This document shows positions 14,329 through 16,931 of a DNA stretch of 16,931 nt, piece after piece. This DNA comes from Acidimicrobiales bacterium (lineage in GTDB: Bacteria > Actinomycetota > Acidimicrobiia > Acidimicrobiales > JABEUL01), in the NCBI GenBank assembly GCA_013044465.1, contig JABEUL010000027.1, forward strand, positions 1 through 16,931, in the 5' to 3' direction. The translations under genes and the position numbers were made by a program. Numbering within the stretch: position 1 is the stretch's first letter; each line of letters opens with the position of its first letter. The notes below the pieces were generated by a model that was not told the DNA's origin, did no database searches, and was given only the letters and a program-made list of their open reading frames with translations.

Positions 14329-15554
14329 ATTATGTGGGCCTGAGGAAGTGTTCCAATAAATTGACCCGAAAATAAGCCCGAAGATTTCAACTGTGCAATT
14401 ATTTCATTTTCCAAGTTGTACGGAAGCAAGACAAGAAAATCAGGCGTCTTGGTCTCCAGAATATCAACATCATAAATTGGGATGTGAGATCCAGGTAAAA
14501 AGTGATTATGCTTCAAAGCGCTCTTGTCTATTACAAAGTCAATAATCGAGCGATCAATATGGCAGTAATTAAGTAAGGTATTACCCTTCGCTGCTGCACC
14601 GTAAGCAGCAATCACTTTCCCATTATCAACTAGCGAATTTAAGAGCCTTGTGACAGAACTAGCCCGATCCGAGGCTAGTTTTCCAAAACGTTGGTAAATA
14701 GACAAATCACACAGGCCGGATTGAACTTCCTTTTCCATCAACTCTGCAACGCTGCCAGATACATTGTTTTCTGCATCTCCTAATGCAGCCGTTACTCTGA
14801 GGCTCCCTCCGTGAGTCGGAAGTGTCTCTACATCAATTACCCGAAGACCATGCCTTTCAAGCACATCAGAACAGCTGTGCAGCGAAAAATAGGAGTAGTG
14901 TTCATGGTATATCTGGTCGAACTGACCTTCAGCGAGGAGGGTTTGAACGGTAGGAAATTCAATTGAAAATATACTCGACGGACTTAATAAGTTGGCAACA
15001 CCAGCCACAAAGTCATTTACACTGGGTACATGGGCCATTACATTGTTGGCAATTACAAGATCGGGACTGACACCATCTTTTTTTAGTTTTTGAGAGAGAT
15101 CTAAATTGAAATATGTTTGCAAAGTAGGAATTTCCTGGCTATTTGCTTGAAGGGCAATATTCTCAGCAGGTTCGACTCCTAAAACCGGTATCTTGCGAGC
15201 CAGAAAATTCTTTAGCAAGTAGCCATCGTTTGAGGCAATCTCTAAAACTAAAGAGTCCTTAGTCAAATTCCATTTACCTATTGCTTTGTCCACAAATCGC
15301 TCGGCATGCTCAAGCCAGGTGGTGCTGTAAGAGGAAAGGTAGGAATATTGGTCAAATAGAACCTCGGGTGAGACTGAGTCCAGAAGCTGGACAAGCCAAC
15401 ATGTTTCACAAAATACGGCGTGGAGTGGCATAAGCATTTCTCTTTGGCATGCATCTTCACTTGCAGGGTAAGAATTTGCAAGTGGCATATCTCCAAAGTC
15501 AATAAGTGTAATCAGCGTGTTAGCCCCACAGGATCGACATTTCCCTAGTCCCAT
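14325..15554 (-). CDS. TylC3-type sugar C-methyltransferase
   Basis: A 409-residue SAM-dependent enzyme of the family that adds a methyl branch to carbon 3 of NDP-4-keto-6-deoxy sugars (TylC3, TcaB9). The three-part build is complete: an N-terminal zinc site C6/C9 and C49/C52, a SAM domain with VLEIASNDGYLL (103-114), the catalytic IYHEHYSYFSL block (YHEH at 216-219) and THGGSLRV (247-254), and the C-terminal domain with AAYGAAAKGNTLLNY (316-330). Family members work by deprotonating C3 next to the 4-keto group, which rfbG would provide. ATG at 15552-15554 follows AAGGGCGATAAG. It heads a two-gene minus-strand operon with the epimerase. The product would be a CDP-3-C-methyl-6-deoxyhexose; position and stereochemistry are inferred from the family. 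Confidence 0.9.
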   Translation of the reverse strand: MGLGKCRSCGANTLITLIDFGDMPLANSYPASEDACQREMLMPLHAVFCETCWLVQLLDSVSPEVLFDQYSYLSSYSTTWLEHAERFVDKAIGKWNLTKDSLVLEIASNDGYLLKNFLARKIPVLGVEPAENIALQANSQEIPTLQTYFNLDLSQKLKKDGVSPDLVIANNVMAHVPSVNDFVAGVANLLSPSSIFSIEFPTVQTLLAEGQFDQIYHEHYSYFSLHSCSDVLERHGLRVIDVETLPTHGGSLRVTAALGDAENNVSGSVAELMEKEVQSGLCDLSIYQRFGKLASDRASSVTRLLNSLVDNGKVIAAYGAAAKGNTLLNYCHIDRSIIDFVIDKSALKHNHFLPGSHIPIYDVDILETKTPDFLVLLPYNLENEIIAQLKSSGLFSGQFIGTLPQAHII

Positions 15555-15609
15555 CTTATCGCCCTTGCATTAGAATTCCGTTTAGGCCTTTCAATCACAT
15601 AGAATAATC

Positions 15610-15710
15610 TAACATCACAATGTCAGTTATTCGCGCTAGAACTCGATAAAAACCAGCTAATAGGATCTAGGCTTTCAATATTATAAAAAATTGCCAAGAA
15701 AGTGATGTTA
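15610..15710. repeat. 9-bp inverted repeat in the C-methyltransferase upstream region
   Basis: TAACATCAC (15610-15618) and its complement GTGATGTTA (15702-15710) face each other 83 bp apart in the 204-bp gap between the GT4 gene and the C-methyltransferase gene. They bracket the only good -10 box there and could be paired regulator sites; chance is possible. Confidence 0.3.
15680..15685 (-). promoter_or_regulatory. Candidate -10 box for the C-methyltransferase/epimerase operon
   Basis: A perfect TATAAT on the minus strand, about 126 bases upstream of the C-methyltransferase ATG. A -35 hexamer at the usual spacing is poor, so this would be a weak or activated promoter with a long leader. Confidence 0.28.
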
Positions 15711-15758
15711 AGCATCTATAAGTTCTTATTGAATCAACTCGGTTTTGTCGGAACCATC

Positions 15759-16931
15759 CTAGAATTTCTTAATTATCGACTCGAAACTTTTCGCAACGTT
15801 GCTTGCGGTTTGGTCCCAGCTCCAATGTTTTAGAGTCTCCTCCCTGAGCTCCTGAGGCGATATGCCAAGTTCCCCATTTTTTACCTTAACTATTGCTTTT
15901 GCCATCTCCATTGGGTCTCTTTTAACTAAAAATCCGTTGTAACCATCTTTCACGGTTTCTAAGTACCCCCCTTCATCGACGGCTACCACCGGTGTTCCGC
16001 AGCTAAATGCCTCATTCACCGTTAATCCAAAAGGCTCCGAGTGTGCTGCGCATATAACTAAATCTGCAAGTGAATATCGTCTGGCAAGCTCTTGGTCGCT
16101 TATACCCTTTTGGAAATCAAGTTTTACTCCACTTCTTGCAGCCAAATCAGTTAAGTACCCGCGGTACCCTGACGTCTCGCGTTCAAAAACAATAGTAAGT
16201 TCGGTGTCAACTTTAGTTTCTCGCGACGCTTCTCCAAGTGCGGATACTGCTAAATCATGTCCTTTAATTGGGTCAAGTGCACCCACGGAAATCACGCTAA
16301 TTATTCCATTTCGCTGATTCTTAAGATTTGAGTCATTCACCAGAACATCACTGAAAGTTTCTGGGGAAATTCCAAGGTAACAGAGAGTGGGATTTACTTG
16401 GTAAGCAGAGCTCAACTCTCTTCGAGAATACTCAGAATTGCACAAAATTAGGTCGGCCGATTTCACTGCCACACGGTCACGTCGTCTGTCCAGCATTCTG
16501 TATGGCTTTTCAAGTATCGAGCGCATAGAAGCCCACCTATCATTTTCTAGACGCAACTTTGAAATTAGCCGACTCTCGTAATAGATGCGCTTTGTCTCTT
16601 GAGCGAAGTATACACTTGGAATTTTCAACCATTGCGCTATTGGCACGCTTAGACTGTATCTGCACGCATGAATAAAGCAAGCATCGTATCCCAATTTATT
16701 TATATCGCCAGCGATTCTTTGTTGAAGTTTTCTGCTTGCCTCAATGGCAATTAGTTTCTGCAGCGCACCAGGAGCGAGTCGACTTAAAGCACTGATGTAA
16801 TTTGGAAATTTGTAAACAAAAGTTCTCTCAGCCAGCACGCTTAAATCGAGACTAGTAGTGCCACCCGCAACTATTTCATCCGAAGTTTGCGAAAATGGCG
16901 AGTTGTCGATTAAATATAAATCGAAACGGTA
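15759..16931 (-). CDS. Family 4 glycosyltransferase, 5' end outside the window
   Basis: A retaining GT-B glycosyltransferase; 390 residues are visible and the reading frame stays open to the right edge, so the true start lies beyond it. The first visible residues, through DEIVAGGTTSLDLSVL, belong to the N-terminal donor-independent lobe with perhaps 30-40 residues missing. The C-terminal lobe shows ISVGALDPIKGHDLAVSAL, the Glu-x7-Glu motif EPFGLTVNE of GT4 enzymes, and CGTPVVAVDEGGYLETVKDGYNGFLV. A GTG at 16838 could be read as a start but falls inside continuous coding sequence and would remove conserved residues. It is on the same strand as the C-methyltransferase, 204 bp upstream of it. 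It probably adds another sugar to the same glycan. Confidence 0.9.
   Translation of the reverse strand, partial: YRFDLYLIDNSPFSQTSDEIVAGGTTSLDLSVLAERTFVYKFPNYISALSRLAPGALQKLIAIEASRKLQQRIAGDINKLGYDACFIHACRYSLSVPIAQWLKIPSVYFAQETKRIYYESRLISKLRLENDRWASMRSILEKPYRMLDRRRDRVAVKSADLILCNSEYSRRELSSAYQVNPTLCYLGISPETFSDVLVNDSNLKNQRNGIISVISVGALDPIKGHDLAVSALGEASRETKVDTELTIVFERETSGYRGYLTDLAARSGVKLDFQKGISDQELARRYSLADLVICAAHSEPFGLTVNEAFSCGTPVVAVDEGGYLETVKDGYNGFLVKRDPMEMAKAIVKVKNGELGISPQELREETLKHWSWDQTASNVAKSFESIIKKF

Noticed and set aside
1..16931. CRISPR array, transposase, integrase, tRNA or rRNA genes
   Set aside because: Looked for; no regular repeat array, no recombinase motifs and no tRNA-like cloverleaf were recognised.

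Overview
The window looks like a chromosomal segment of a low-GC (low 40s percent by eye) member of the Actinomycetota. The pointers are a SigR/RsrA-type redox sigma/anti-sigma pair, the N-terminus of a DUF2342 metalloprotease-like protein (a largely actinobacterial family), a cytoplasmic YceI next to a divergent MarR regulator, frequent GTG and TTG starts, and at least one probably leaderless gene. I cannot name the genus; an Acidimicrobiia-like lineage is a guess.

Left part (1-6000), stress and signalling. On the minus strand lie a 5' fragment of a DUF2342 protein, anti-sigma factor rsrA, ECF sigma factor sigR (coupled to rsrA by a 1-bp TAGTG overlap), a polytopic membrane diguanylate cyclase and a MarR regulator. 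Divergent from marR are yceI and msrB on the plus strand. A perfect 22-bp palindrome sits between marR and yceI and is the likely MarR operator. A strong intrinsic terminator follows yceI. A second diguanylate cyclase, with a single-domain extracytoplasmic region, a GAF domain and GGEEF, runs toward msrB on the minus strand. Both cyclases keep the active-site motif and an RxxD inhibitory site.

Middle (5985-6544). This 560-bp gap between divergent genes has no convincing gene. It holds a palindrome, direct repeats, a terminator-like hairpin followed by eight T's with a possible competing pairing, and two more hairpins. It could be a structured leader for the sugar operon downstream.

Right part (6545-16931), a surface-glycan locus. 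The plus-strand operon encodes glucose-1-phosphate cytidylyltransferase (rfbF), a CDP-glucose 4,6-dehydratase-like SDR (rfbG), a zinc-ribbon SAM methyltransferase, a GT2 glycosyltransferase, a Wzx-like flippase, a second GT2 enzyme and an SDR ketoreductase. The genes are packed tightly, with several 4-bp overlaps. Facing it on the minus strand are an RmlC-like epimerase and a TylC3-like C-methyltransferase (ATGA overlap), then a GT4 glycosyltransferase cut by the right edge. The two operons overlap tail to tail by 34 bp.

Working together, CDP-glucose would be made, dehydrated to the 4-keto-6-deoxy sugar, C-methylated (probably at C3), epimerised and reduced. The result would be a CDP-activated branched 6-deoxyhexose of the virenose type. 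The glycosyltransferases would add it to a lipid-linked repeat unit for export by the flippase. No rfbH-like 3-dehydrase, polymerase or initiating transferase is in the window. The final sugar structure is inference.
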